From Streptomyces sp. NBC_01454 (lineage in GTDB: Bacteria > Actinomycetota > Actinomycetes > Streptomycetales > Streptomycetaceae): a stretch of DNA of 64,000 nt. The stretch is taken from assembly GCF_036227565.1 (NCBI RefSeq), contig NZ_CP109460.1:7874001-7938000 (forward strand). The letters are read 5' to 3'. Below, piece after piece: positions 18,201 through 26,727 of the stretch. Numbering within the stretch: the stretch's first letter is position 1; each line of letters starts with the position of its first letter. The notes beneath the pieces are model-generated. The model was not told the origin of the DNA. It saw only the letters and a list, made by a program, of their open reading frames with translations, and ran no database searches. The position numbers were made by a program, and so were the translations under genes.

Positions 18201-18410
18201 GCCACCGTCGTCGGCCTGTTCGCCGAACTGCTCGACCGCAGCGACCTCGACGCCGGCGCGCACTTCTTCGCCAACGGCGGGCACTCGCTGCTGGCCGTCG
18301 CCCTCGCCCAGCGCATCAAGGACATCACCGGTGTCCGGCTCGCACTGACCGACGTGTTCGAGACGCCCACCCCCGCCGCCCTGGCCGACCGGCTGCGCCG
18401 GCTCGCCTGA
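15273..18410 (+). CDS. NRPS module C-A-PCP (KirB-like)
   Basis: 1045-aa single NRPS module. A condensation domain (about 30-450) has HHAVSDV at 151-157, so the HHxxxD core is intact but the usual final Gly is Val. Adenylation domain (about 470-960): TSGSTGKPKG, YGPTE, SGDVARW, and K in GSDKVDH. Reading specificity residues by eye against the GrsA alignment gives D-T-L-T-L-G-V-I-W-K, close to glycine-like codes, although the adjacent panD argues for beta-alanine as in kirromycin KirB. Carrier domain at the C-terminus with Ser in GGHSLL. No thioesterase, so release must be in trans, consistent with the upstream Dieckmann cyclase. GTG start overlaps the previous stop. Confidence 0.9.
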   Translation: MSAEATAGPTAGEAQDGSGRAAGRVPASRKETTLWLLDELVPGSGANNLSLALRVRGRLDAAATVHALRLLTERFEVLRTVYQRDGAELTRAVVPSLAVGLEEAEHRGGAEDEPAVLTAFVARPFTPDGSPLVRALLLHGPDADVLCLALHHAVSDVQSTAILRAEFVALYEAVLEGGHPAPAEVPALHEPAPSPESLGYWQQRMAGFRSSGLELLCEQRDQPVTTLQGDEVTHVLSAEAHAVVRRLQRELRAPESVVLLTAYAVLLAAHGAGPDLTIGSPVNTRPRKAVDAVGYHSNLVVLRLLLDRDATFRDLTARTRRTFMEAMAHKDVPTDDVLDMVERDGSGWRNALFKHVFNYVPFAEDQRTFTLAGAEAELLVVENGFSQFDLEFFVSANQETATVRAAFYTGVLDRSDVELMVQRYDALLVALGTGADTPIASLPSWSARDHEVIDAANATDRAIGLPSVLTGFARRAAADPSAVAVREGDRTATYGGLWSAAVDTAARLAEAGVRPGDVVALLLPRGAALAASVFGTWLAGAAYLPLDPNHPVERLTYQLDDTRARVVIVGAGITAPEGHAAVPATDWEQVPQVPVDEAAVNADPDALAYVIHTSGSTGKPKGIPIRHGSLVNHIVDYAERFGVAGSTRPTGWLSTYSFDTSSLELMMPLLHGGHTVVLPDEARTDGTLLAAAVTGHDIGLLQATPTTWRLVAHQIADVTAGRVLLTGGEPLPAELATRLLDAGAELWNVYGPTESTIWATAGRVPAGHGGRVDVGSPVANTRIFIADPHGRPLPVGLRGELCVAGVGVASGYHERPDLTAERFGENAEYGRFHRSGDVARWRTDGRIDLFGRMDRQVKLRGNRIEPAEIEAVLLAHPDVEAAAVVVVGDPGADGYLAAFVRVPCRPEAVDELWDHAHGQLPRSVVPHRFIAVDAFPRTGSDKVDHLALAEQAARHSGPAVGGHGADSAAGAQDDLTATVVGLFAELLDRSDLDAGAHFFANGGHSLLAVALAQRIKDITGVRLALTDVFETPTPAALADRLRRLA

Positions 18411-18432
18411 CGGAACCGAAAGAGACGCCCTC

Positions 18433-19434
18433 ATGGAAATCCTCAAGCTCGCCGTCGGCGGCTGGTTCGCCCGGGCCCTCGCGGTCGCCGCCCGCCTGGA
18501 GATAGCCGACATCCTCGACGGCGGATCGATGACCTCGGCCGAACTCGCCGAGCGCACCGAGACCGACCCCGACATCCTCCACCGCCTCCTTCAGATGCTC
18601 ACCGTGCCGGGAGTCCTGGAGCGCGACGGGGAGAAGTTCCGGCTGACCGAGGCCTACGCGCCGCTGCGCGCGGACCACCCCTTCACCCAGCGCCACTTCG
18701 CCATCCTCGCCGCCGAGTTGTACGACGACGCCTTCGCCGGCCTGATGCACACGGTGAAGACGGGCAAGTCCGGCTTCCAGGAGATCTTCGGGGAATCCCT
18801 CTACGGCTACCTGGAGACCCACCCCGAGACGGCGGACCTGTTCGACAAGGGCATGGTCGACCTGGCGACGCCGGTGGCTCAGGGCCTGCTCGGTCTGCAC
18901 GACTTCAGTGCCGTCAAGACGGTCGTCGACGTGGGCGGCGGGAGCGGCGGCCTGCTCCCCGGCCTGCTGGCCGCCCACTCGGACCTGCGCGGCACCGTCG
19001 CCGACCGGGCCAGCGTCTGCGCCAGGGGCCGCACGGCCCTGGAGCGGGTCGCGAAGGAGGACGTGCTCGCCCGCATCGAGTTCACCCCGAGCGACTTCTT
19101 CGTCGAGCTCCCCGCCGGAGCCGACCGCTACCTGCTGAAGAACGTGCTGCACGACTGGACGTACGAGAACTGCGTCCGGATCCTGCGCACCGTCGCCACC
19201 GCCATGGCTGACAGCCCCGCCGACGCCCGGCTGCTCGTCGTGGAGCCGCTGGTGGAGAACGACATCGACGGCTGGCGGGCGATGTTCCAGGCCGTGGCCT
19301 GCGACGAGGGCACCACCGGACTGGACGAGCCCGCCATGCGGCGCGCCCTCGAGGAGGCCGGCTTCGTCGTGGAGTCGGTCGGGCAACTGCCCACCCAGCA
19401 CAAGGTGTTCGAGTCCTCCCTGCGTGTCTCCTGA
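18433..19434 (+). CDS. SAM-dependent O-methyltransferase (family 2, dimerisation domain)
   Basis: 333-aa methyltransferase. The N-terminal winged-helix dimerisation domain (about 1-95: ARLEIADILDGG, LLQMLTVPGVLERDGEKFRLT) precedes a Rossmann fold with SAM motif VVDVGGGSGGLLPGL (about 163-177) and LLKNVLHDWTYENCVRIL, whose HDW is a typical catalytic motif of O-methyltransferase family 2. It sits 22 bp after the NRPS and shares a TGATG overlap with the AT-AT-ER gene. Inferred role: O-methylation of the product or an intermediate. Which hydroxyl cannot be told. Confidence 0.87.
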   Translation: MEILKLAVGGWFARALAVAARLEIADILDGGSMTSAELAERTETDPDILHRLLQMLTVPGVLERDGEKFRLTEAYAPLRADHPFTQRHFAILAAELYDDAFAGLMHTVKTGKSGFQEIFGESLYGYLETHPETADLFDKGMVDLATPVAQGLLGLHDFSAVKTVVDVGGGSGGLLPGLLAAHSDLRGTVADRASVCARGRTALERVAKEDVLARIEFTPSDFFVELPAGADRYLLKNVLHDWTYENCVRILRTVATAMADSPADARLLVVEPLVENDIDGWRAMFQAVACDEGTTGLDEPAMRRALEEAGFVVESVGQLPTQHKVFESSLRVS

Positions 19435-22400
19435 TGCTGACGCCGGTCTTCCTGTTCGCGGGGCAGGGTTCCCAGTACCACGGCATGGGCAAATGGCTCT
19501 ACGGGGCCGACGCCGCGTTCCGTGAAGCCCTCGACTCCCTGGACGCGACGGTCCGCGAGGTGCGCGGCGACTCGGTGATCGAGGCGATCCACGGCCCCGG
19601 CCGCGGCCCCGAGCACCCGATGACGCAGTTCTCCCTCACCCAACCGGCCATCTTCATGGTCGAGTACGCGCTGGCGCGCATGCTCCGGGCCCACGGGTTC
19701 GAACCCGGCGCGGTGCTCGGCGCCAGCCTCGGGGAGATCGCGGCGGCGGCCGTCGCGGGCGCCGTCGACCCGCACGAGTGCCTGCGCTCCCTGCTGCGCC
19801 AGGTGGACGTCTTCGAGGCTGAGTGCCCGCGGGGCGGAATGCTCGCGGTCCTGGCCGACCCGGGACTCGCCGACCGTGACCCGGCTCTCGCGGGGGCCTA
19901 CGTCGCCGCCGTGAACTCCCTGGAGAACTTCGTCCTGGCCGGCACCGCCGAGGTCCTGGACCGGATCGAACGGCACCTCCACGCCACCGGCACGCTCTGC
20001 CAGCGGCTGCCCGTCCTGTTCCCCTTCCACTCGCCCCTGATCGACCCGGTCGAGGGCGTGTTCAAGGACCTGATCGGCGACTTGACCATGAAGCCGGCCG
20101 CGATCCCGCTGATCTCCGGCACCACCGGCGCCACCGTGCGGATACCCGACTCCGCGCACCTGTGGCGGGTGCTCCGCGACCCCTTCGACCTGACCGGGGC
20201 GCTGGGACCCCTGCTGGAACGGGACGACCTGCTCTTCCTCGACCTCGGGCCCTCCGGGTCCATGGCCAACCTGGTGCGGGCCGCCCTGCCGGAGGGCAGC
20301 CGTTCCCGCGTGCTGCCGCTGCTGTCCCCGTACGCCCGTGACGAGGTGCTGTACCGGGCCGTCCTCGACGCGCGCCCCCGCCTCGCCGCCACCCCCGCAA
20401 GAATCGAGGTGAACCCCGTGAGCGCTCCCGCAGCGACCGCCGCGCACCGGTCCGCCGCCGCACCGACGCTCGACGTCCACGTCTTCCCCGGGCAGGGCGC
20501 GCAGGCCAAGGGCATGGGCCGGGAGGTGTTCGACCGCTTCCCCGACCTCGTCGCCCGCGCCGACGCCGTCCTCGGCTACTCCCTCCGGGAGCTGTGCCTG
20601 GAGGATCCGGGCCGCAACCTGCGGAACACCCATTACACCCAGCCCGCGCTGTACGTGGTCAACTCCCTCACCTGGCTGGCGGCCGTGGGCGAGGGCGGGC
20701 GCCTGCCCGACTACGTCCTCGGGCACAGCCTGGGCGAGTTCTCCGCCCTGTTCGCCGCCGGGGTGTACGACTTTGAGTCGGGCCTGCGCCTGGTCGCCGA
20801 GCGCGGCCGGCTCATGGGGCAGGTCACGGGCGGCACGATGGCAGCCGTCTCGTCCGTCGACGCCGCCCTCGTGGAACGGGTGCTGCGCGACGAGGGCTTC
20901 TCCGACGTCGACATCGCGAACTACAACGCGCCCACGCAGACCGTGATCGCCGGTCCCGCGGACTCGGTCAACCGGGCGCTGCCCGCGCTGAAGGCGGCCG
21001 GTGCGCGGTGCGCGCCGCTGAACGTCAGCGCGCCCTTCCACAGCCGGTACATGGCCGACGCCGCCGAGGAGTTCGGCCGGCTGCTGGACGCCACCGTCTT
21101 CGCGCCGCCGAAGATCCCGGTCATCGCCAACGTGGACGCACGCCCCTACGGGACGGGAGAGGTGGCCGCCACCCTGCGGCGGCAGATCGCCTCACCCGTG
21201 CGCTGGACCGACAGCGTCCGGCTCCTCATGGGCCAGGGCGACTTCACGGTGCGTGAGCTCGGTCCGGGGCAGGTGCTGACCAAGCTCATCGACCGGATCC
21301 GCAACGAGGCGTCCCCCCTCCCCGCTGCCGAGCCCGCCGCTCCCAGGCGGTCCGAGCCGGTTCGTACCGAGCCGGTTCGTACCGAGCCCGGGCCGGCCGC
21401 GCCCGTACGCCCCGCTACGGCCACCGCCGGGACGCTCGGGTCGGAGGACTTCCGGCGGGACTACGGCGTCCGCCTCGCCTACGCCGCCGGCGGGATGCGG
21501 CAGGGGATCGGCTCCGTCGACCTGGTCGCCCGGATGGCCGGGGCCGGACTGCTCTCGTACTACGGCGCCTCGGGGCTCCCGGCCCGGGACGTGGCCTCGG
21601 CGGTCGCCGCGATCCGCGCACGCGTCCCGGCCGGGGCGTCGTTCGGGGTCAATGTCACGCACGACCCCTTCGACCCGCGGGCCGAGTCCGAGCTGGTCGA
21701 CGTACTGATTCGGGACGACGTCCGGTTCGTGGAGGCCTCCACCCACGTCGAGGCGACGCCGGCCCTCGTACGGCACCGGCTGACGGGCGCCCGGGTGCTT
21801 CCGGACGGCACCGTGCACGTGCCCCGCAAGATACTGGCGAAGGTGACCCGGCCGGACGCCGCCTGCCTGTTCCTGGAACCGCCGCCCGCCGCGTTGGTGA
21901 GCCGGCTGGTGGCGGAGGGCCTGCTCACCGCCGAGGAGGCCGAGGCGGGAGCACGCGTCGCGCTGGCCGACGACGTCTGCGCGGTGGGGGACGCCGGGGA
22001 CCACTCCGACATGGCGACCCTGTGGGCGCTGCTGCCCGCGCTGCGCGGACTGCGCGCGGAGCTCGGCGGCGTGGCCGGGGCCGTGCGCGTCGGGGCAGGG
22101 GGCGGCATCGGAGCCCCCGAGTCGGCGGCGGCTGCCTTCGTCCTGGGCGCCGACTTCGTCCTCACCGGCTCCATCAACGCGTGCACCGCCGAGAGCGGGA
22201 CCAGCGCGGCGGCCAAGGACCTCCTGCAGGAGGCCGACGTCCACGACACCGCCTTCGCGCCCTACGGAGACCTCTTCGAACTGGGCGGCCGCGCAAGGGT
22301 GTTGCGCAAGGGTGTGCTGTTCCATGCCCGCGCGGGAAAGCTCCACGACCTGTGGCGCAACCACGACGCGTGGGAAGCGGTACCCGCCGCCGTGCGCGCG

Positions 22401-22733
22401 AAGGTGGAGCGCGACTACCTGGGCGCCTCCTTCGAGGAGGTCCTCACCCGCCTCGGCGACTCCGCCGAGTCCGCCCCCGACCCCAAGCGGCGCATGGCGC
22501 TCGTCTTCCGCTGGTACTGCGCCCAGGCGGCCACCTGGGCGATCGAGGGCACACCGGGCCGCGTCGCCGACTACCAGATCCCCTGCGGACCGGCCCTCGG
22601 CGCCTGCAACCGCTGGCTGGCCCGCACACCGCTGCACGCCTGGCGGGACCGGCACGCCGACGTGCTCGCCGAGCGCCTGATGGCCGAGGCCGCCGAAGTC
22701 GTGGGCAGCGGGCTCCGAAGCCGCAGCTCCTGA
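19434..22733 (+). CDS. Trans-acting AT-AT-ER protein (tandem acyltransferase plus PfaD-type enoylreductase)
   Basis: 1099-aa protein that serves AT-less PKS modules. AT1 (about 1-300): FAGQGSQYHGMG, nucleophile Ser98 in GASLGE (Ala replaces the His usual before the Ser), PFHSP. AT2 (about 345-625): FPGQGAQAKGMG, Ser432 in canonical GHSLGE, APFHSRYM. ER (about 670-1080): FRRDYGVRLAYAAGGM, FGVNVTHDP, VGAGGGIG and a C-terminal PfaD/nitronate-monooxygenase-like region that reduces enoyl chains with flavin. A Pro/Arg/Glu linker with a duplicated 15-bp repeat (21354-21383) joins AT2 to ER. AT2 is the likely malonyl transferase; AT1 could be an acyl hydrolase. Kirromycin KirCI is the named comparison. 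Translationally coupled to the methyltransferase. Confidence 0.9.
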   Translation: MLTPVFLFAGQGSQYHGMGKWLYGADAAFREALDSLDATVREVRGDSVIEAIHGPGRGPEHPMTQFSLTQPAIFMVEYALARMLRAHGFEPGAVLGASLGEIAAAAVAGAVDPHECLRSLLRQVDVFEAECPRGGMLAVLADPGLADRDPALAGAYVAAVNSLENFVLAGTAEVLDRIERHLHATGTLCQRLPVLFPFHSPLIDPVEGVFKDLIGDLTMKPAAIPLISGTTGATVRIPDSAHLWRVLRDPFDLTGALGPLLERDDLLFLDLGPSGSMANLVRAALPEGSRSRVLPLLSPYARDEVLYRAVLDARPRLAATPARIEVNPVSAPAATAAHRSAAAPTLDVHVFPGQGAQAKGMGREVFDRFPDLVARADAVLGYSLRELCLEDPGRNLRNTHYTQPALYVVNSLTWLAAVGEGGRLPDYVLGHSLGEFSALFAAGVYDFESGLRLVAERGRLMGQVTGGTMAAVSSVDAALVERVLRDEGFSDVDIANYNAPTQTVIAGPADSVNRALPALKAAGARCAPLNVSAPFHSRYMADAAEEFGRLLDATVFAPPKIPVIANVDARPYGTGEVAATLRRQIASPVRWTDSVRLLMGQGDFTVRELGPGQVLTKLIDRIRNEASPLPAAEPAAPRRSEPVRTEPVRTEPGPAAPVRPATATAGTLGSEDFRRDYGVRLAYAAGGMRQGIGSVDLVARMAGAGLLSYYGASGLPARDVASAVAAIRARVPAGASFGVNVTHDPFDPRAESELVDVLIRDDVRFVEASTHVEATPALVRHRLTGARVLPDGTVHVPRKILAKVTRPDAACLFLEPPPAALVSRLVAEGLLTAEEAEAGARVALADDVCAVGDAGDHSDMATLWALLPALRGLRAELGGVAGAVRVGAGGGIGAPESAAAAFVLGADFVLTGSINACTAESGTSAAAKDLLQEADVHDTAFAPYGDLFELGGRARVLRKGVLFHARAGKLHDLWRNHDAWEAVPAAVRAKVERDYLGASFEEVLTRLGDSAESAPDPKRRMALVFRWYCAQAATWAIEGTPGRVADYQIPCGPALGACNRWLARTPLHAWRDRHADVLAERLMAEAAEVVGSGLRSRSS

Positions 22734-22811
22734 TCCCGAAGGGGCGGCGGAACCACGTACACAGCACCACCCGCACGATCGACATTCTCCGTAACGAGCG
22801 AGGCAGACCGC

Positions 22812-24071
22812 ATGACCGAAACCCCCACCACGGAACTCAGCACCGGATCCGACGACTTGGCGAGCGAGTTCGACCTGTCCGACCCGAAGTTCATCACCGA
22901 CCCGAAGGCGGGGGAGCGCTGGCTCGGCGGCCCCCGGCCCGTCTGCCGCGGGAAGTTCGCCGACGGCAGCGACGTCTGGGTGGTCACCGGACACCACGAC
23001 GTCAAGACGGTGCTCGGCGAGCCGACCCTGCGCAGCCGCCCGCCGGGCGACTCCCACCGCGAGAGCATGCTCAGCCGGGGCATCCCCGAGGACATCGTCG
23101 AGATGTTCGACTCCACCCTGCTGACCATGGACGGCGAGGACCACATGAGGGTCCGCCGCCTCGTCACCCGGGCCCTGTCCGCCCGGCGGATGCTGGCCCT
23201 GACCCCCGCCGTCGAACGCGTGGCGGAGCGCCTGCTCGACGGCCTCGCCGGCAAGGCCGAGCCCGACCTGATCGCGGACTACGCGCACCCGCTGGCCATC
23301 AGTGTCATCTGTGAACTCCTCGGCGTCGACGAGGAGTACCGCGAGCAGTGGCGCGCGTGGAGCGAGACCCTTGCCCAGGCCCTGCGCCCGAACCCCGAGC
23401 AGTTCGCCCCGGCCGTACGGGGCATGGCCCGGGTGACCCGGGAACTGATCGCCGCCCGCCAGGCCGACCCGCGCGACGACCTGATCTCCGAGCTGGTGCA
23501 GGTTCACGAGGAGGACAGCGACCGGCTGACCGACGACGAGCTGACCGCCCTGGCGATGGTCCTCGTACAGGCCGGCCACGAGACCGTCCGCAACCTCGTC
23601 GCCCTCGGGGTCTTCACCCTGCTCCAGCACCCCGATCAGCTGGAACTGCTGAAGAACGACCCCTCTCTCGGCAGCCGGGCCGTCGCCGAACTCGTGCGCC
23701 ACACCGCGCCGGTGAAGCACGCCTTCCGCCGCTTCGCCACCGAGCCCGTCGAGATCGGCGGGGTGAAGGTGCAGCCCGGAGAGGCCATCCAGGTAGCGCT
23801 GGCCGCCGCGAACCGGGACCCCGAGGTCTTCGAGGAGCCCGGACGCCTCGACGTCACCCGTGAGCAGAACCCGCACCTGGGCTTCGGCCGGGGCGCGCAC
23901 TACTGCCTGGGCGCCAGCCTCGCCCTGATCGAGGGGGAGGTCGCCCTGACCGCACTGTTCAAGCGGTTCCCGGACCTGTCGCTGGCCGTTGACCCGCAGG
24001 AGATCGAGCCGCGCTACCTGATGCCGATGCAGCGTCTTCCCGTCCGCCTGTCCCCGGAGAACGAGGTGTGA
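22812..24071 (+). CDS. Cytochrome P450
   Basis: 419-aa soluble bacterial P450. I-helix oxygen-binding motif QAGHETVRN, ExxR as ELVR, heme-binding loop GFGRGAHYCLG with the Cys ligand. GAGG lies just before the ATG at 22812. It stands 78 bp after the AT-AT-ER gene and overlaps the second P450. Inferred role: post-PKS or on-line oxidation (hydroxylation, epoxidation or ring formation) of the product; kirromycin clusters also encode P450s (KirOI, KirOII). Electron donors are not encoded in this window. Confidence 0.92.
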   Translation: MTETPTTELSTGSDDLASEFDLSDPKFITDPKAGERWLGGPRPVCRGKFADGSDVWVVTGHHDVKTVLGEPTLRSRPPGDSHRESMLSRGIPEDIVEMFDSTLLTMDGEDHMRVRRLVTRALSARRMLALTPAVERVAERLLDGLAGKAEPDLIADYAHPLAISVICELLGVDEEYREQWRAWSETLAQALRPNPEQFAPAVRGMARVTRELIAARQADPRDDLISELVQVHEEDSDRLTDDELTALAMVLVQAGHETVRNLVALGVFTLLQHPDQLELLKNDPSLGSRAVAELVRHTAPVKHAFRRFATEPVEIGGVKVQPGEAIQVALAAANRDPEVFEEPGRLDVTREQNPHLGFGRGAHYCLGASLALIEGEVALTALFKRFPDLSLAVDPQEIEPRYLMPMQRLPVRLSPENEV

Positions 24072-25276
24072 TGACCGACGGCCTTCCCACAGTCCCGGGT
24101 CTGCCGATGACCCGGGGCCGGTGCCCCTTCGACCCCGCACCCGAACTGGGCGTGCTCCGCGCGGACCACCCGGTCGCCCGCATGGAGTTCCCCGACGGGC
24201 ACGTGGGCTGGCTGGTCACCGGCTACACCCAGGTCCGCAAACTGCTGTCCGACCCCCGGATGAGCTCCCGGGGGGACGCGCTGCGCTCGCCCATCCCGCT
24301 GCCCATGGCGACGGACCGCACCGAGCCGGCCCCGGGCATGTTCACGGCGATGGACCCGCCGGAGCACACCCGCTACCGGCGGGCGGTGGCCGCCTGGTTC
24401 TCGGCGCGCCGCACCCGCACCCTCGAACCCCGGCTGAAGGAGCTCGCCGCCAGCCACCTGGACGCCATGGGCGCCGGCAAGGGTGAGGGCCCGGTCGACC
24501 TGGTGACGGGGTTCGCGGAGCCCATGGCTGCGTCGGCCATCTGCGAGCTGCTGGGCGTTCCCCTGTCGGAACGCCCGGCCTTCGCCCGGGCCATCAAGGC
24601 ACTCTTCGCCGTGCACTCCAGCGCCGAGGAGGCCATCGCCGGCTGGCACGCCCTCACCGGCCTGCTGCGCGGGCTGGTCGAGGCGAAGCGCGCCGAACCG
24701 GCGGACGACCTGCTCGCCACCCTCGTCACCGAGGGCCGGCTCACGGACGAGGAACTCGTCACGGTCGGCGCCGTACTGCTGACCGCCGGATACGACACCA
24801 GCGCGAACATGATCGCCCTGGGCACCTTCGCCCTGCTGGAGCACCCCGAGCAGTCGGCCGCGCTGGCCGCCGACACCTCCCTGGCCGAGAGGACGGTCGA
24901 GGAACTGCTGCGCTACCTCACGATCGTCCACGCGGGTGGCATCCGCGCCGTGGGCGAGGACCTGGAGTTCGAGGGACACCGGATGGCGGCCGGGGACGCG
25001 GTCTCGTTCTCTTTCGCGGCCGCCAACCGCGATCCGGTGCTTTGCGCCCTGCCGGACGAGCTGGACGTGACCCGCGAGCCCGTACCGCACCTCGCCTTCG
25101 GGCACGGCATCCACCAGTGCGTGGGCCAGCAACTCGCCCGGCTGGAACTGCGGGTCGCCCTCGAGGCCCTGTTCGGGCGCTTCCCGAGGCTACGCCTCGG
25201 CATTCCCGCCGCCGAGGTCCGCACCCGCCCGGACATGATCATCTACGGCGTCCAAGAACTACCGGTGACCTGGTGA
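24071..25276 (+). CDS. Cytochrome P450
   Basis: 401-aa P450. I-helix TAGYDTSAN, ExxR as ELLR, heme loop [11 protein letters not shown] with the Cys ligand. ATG at 24071 forms a TGATG overlap with the first P450; a GTG three bases earlier is equally possible. N-terminal [12 protein letters not shown] is typical of actinobacterial CYP families. The two P450s are not close copies (different I-helix and heme-loop residues), so they probably oxidise different positions. A GTGA overlap with the following frame keeps the operon tightly packed. Confidence 0.92.
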   Translation: MTDGLPTVPGLPMTRGRCPFDPAPELGVLRADHPVARMEFPDGHVGWLVTGYTQVRKLLSDPRMSSRGDALRSPIPLPMATDRTEPAPGMFTAMDPPEHTRYRRAVAAWFSARRTRTLEPRLKELAASHLDAMGAGKGEGPVDLVTGFAEPMAASAICELLGVPLSERPAFARAIKALFAVHSSAEEAIAGWHALTGLLRGLVEAKRAEPADDLLATLVTEGRLTDEELVTVGAVLLTAGYDTSANMIALGTFALLEHPEQSAALAADTSLAERTVEELLRYLTIVHAGGIRAVGEDLEFEGHRMAAGDAVSFSFAAANRDPVLCALPDELDVTREPVPHLAFGHGIHQCVGQQLARLELRVALEALFGRFPRLRLGIPAAEVRTRPDMIIYGVQELPVTW

Positions 25277-25287
25277 ACGGAGCGAAC

Positions 25288-25707
25288 GTGCTGTACCGAG
25301 AGATGTTCAAGTCCAAGATCCACCGTGCCACGGTGACCCAGGCGGACCTGCACTACGTGGGCTCCGTCACCATCGACTCCACGCTGATGGCCGCCGCGAA
25401 CCTGCTGCCCGGCGAAAAGGTCGACATCGTCGACGTCGACAACGGGGCCCGCCTCAGCACCTACGTCATCGAGGGCGAGGCCGACAGCGGGGTCATCGGC
25501 ATCAACGGCGCCGCGGCCCACCTCATCAACCCCGGCGACCTCGTCATCATCATCTCCTACGCCTCCATGAGCGAGGAGCACGCCCGCTCGTACCAGCCGA
25601 GCGTGGTGTTCGTCGACGGCGACAACCGACCCGTCACGACCCGCACCGACCCCGCCGACGTACCCGACGGATTCGGCCTGGTGCGCGGCGACACCGTCAG
25701 TGCCTGA
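25288..25707 (+). CDS. panD: Aspartate 1-decarboxylase, beta-alanine supply
   Basis: 139-aa PanD-type pyruvoyl enzyme: L-aspartate to beta-alanine and CO2. It matches the family from the start ([20 protein letters not shown]), with the self-cleavage pair Gly25-Ser26 in YVGSVTID and the conserved [12 protein letters not shown] and DLVIIISYA segments. GTG 25288 is chosen because GGAG lies 5 nt upstream and the family begins there; an upstream GTG at 25273 overlapping the P450 stop is possible. A second panD inside an antibiotic operon implies beta-alanine as a building block. Kirromycin KirD is the precedent; the acceptor would be the NRPS at 15273. Confidence 0.92.
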   Translation: MLYREMFKSKIHRATVTQADLHYVGSVTIDSTLMAAANLLPGEKVDIVDVDNGARLSTYVIEGEADSGVIGINGAAAHLINPGDLVIIISYASMSEEHARSYQPSVVFVDGDNRPVTTRTDPADVPDGFGLVRGDTVSA

Positions 25708-25734
25708 CCACCCACCTGCTCACCGGAGACCCAC

Positions 25735-26694
25735 ATGAGTGCCAGCCCTGATGTCATGACCGCCTTCACCAGCGGTCTCGCGGACATCAACCTCGACGAG
25801 TCCGGCACCGCCCGCCGCGGCGCGAACGCCACCGGCATGAAGTCCGCCAGCGCCACCATCTACGACATGGCCGCCACGCTCTCCGGCCACGGGGCCCTGT
25901 GGAACTGGGGTATGCACGACCCCGCGCTCGTCGAGGAGATCCGCGCCCGCGTGCCCGGCTTCGGCGAGCCCTGGACCGACGGCTTCAGCGAGCAGCTCTA
26001 CTTCCTCGCCCTGCGCGAACTCCCCATCGACCTGGACGACTACGCCGGCCGCCACGTCCTGGAGGTCGGCTGCGGCATGGGGGAGGGCCTCAACTTCCTC
26101 TCCCGCGTCGCCCCCGGCGCCGGCATGACCGGCCTGGACCTGTCACCGAAGGCCGTCGCACGGGCCACCGCCACCCTGTCCCGCGGGGACGCGCTCACCT
26201 TCGTGCACGGCGACGCGGAGGACCTGCCCTTCGAGGACGGCTCCGTCGACGTGCTCGTCAACATCGAGAGCTCGCACACCTACCCCGACCTCGCCAAGTT
26301 CCTCGCCGAGGCCGCACGCGTGCTGCGCCCCGGTGGCTTCCTCAGCCACATCGACGTCTACACCCGGCAGCGCACGGAGACCATGCGGCGCACGGCGGAG
26401 GAGACCAAGGGCCTGGAGTGGACGGCCGACCACGACATCTCGGACCGGGTCCGTGCGGCCGTCCGCCGCCGGATGGCACCCGGCAGCCACTTCCGCACCA
26501 CCCTCGGCAAGCAGCGCATGAACCCGCTGGTGCGCCAGATCGCCGCGCACAGCCAGATCCTCATGTTCGGCGGCATGTTCGCGGGCTACCAGCCGCCGCC
26601 CGCCATCAAGGCGCTCAGCAAGCTGGGCATCGTGCCGTGGATGAACGGCCTGCCGATGGAGAGCTACCGCCACCGGATCGCCGTCCGCCGATGA
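25735..26694 (+). CDS. Class I SAM-dependent methyltransferase
   Basis: 319-aa methyltransferase of the UbiE/type-11 group. SAM-binding motif HVLEVGCGMGEGLNFL at about 105-120, acidic residue in LDLSPKAV, HGDAEDLPFEDGSVDV and a post-motif RVLRPGGFLSHID. Ribosome site GGAGACCC precedes the ATG. It is unlike the first methyltransferase of the operon (no dimerisation domain), so a second methylation is expected. N-methylation of the ring, as in aurodox versus kirromycin, is an attractive guess but unsupported by any sequence motif. It follows panD by 27 bp. Confidence 0.85.
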   Translation: MSASPDVMTAFTSGLADINLDESGTARRGANATGMKSASATIYDMAATLSGHGALWNWGMHDPALVEEIRARVPGFGEPWTDGFSEQLYFLALRELPIDLDDYAGRHVLEVGCGMGEGLNFLSRVAPGAGMTGLDLSPKAVARATATLSRGDALTFVHGDAEDLPFEDGSVDVLVNIESSHTYPDLAKFLAEAARVLRPGGFLSHIDVYTRQRTETMRRTAEETKGLEWTADHDISDRVRAAVRRRMAPGSHFRTTLGKQRMNPLVRQIAAHSQILMFGGMFAGYQPPPAIKALSKLGIVPWMNGLPMESYRHRIAVRR

Positions 26695-26727
26695 CCGCCG
26701 CCCGGGCCGAAACCAAAAGGGGGAAGC

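Noticed and set aside
15039..18575. 1178-codon minus-strand frame opposite the NRPS
   Set aside because: Gly/Val/Arg-rich translation typical of the antisense frame; every NRPS core motif is on the plus strand.
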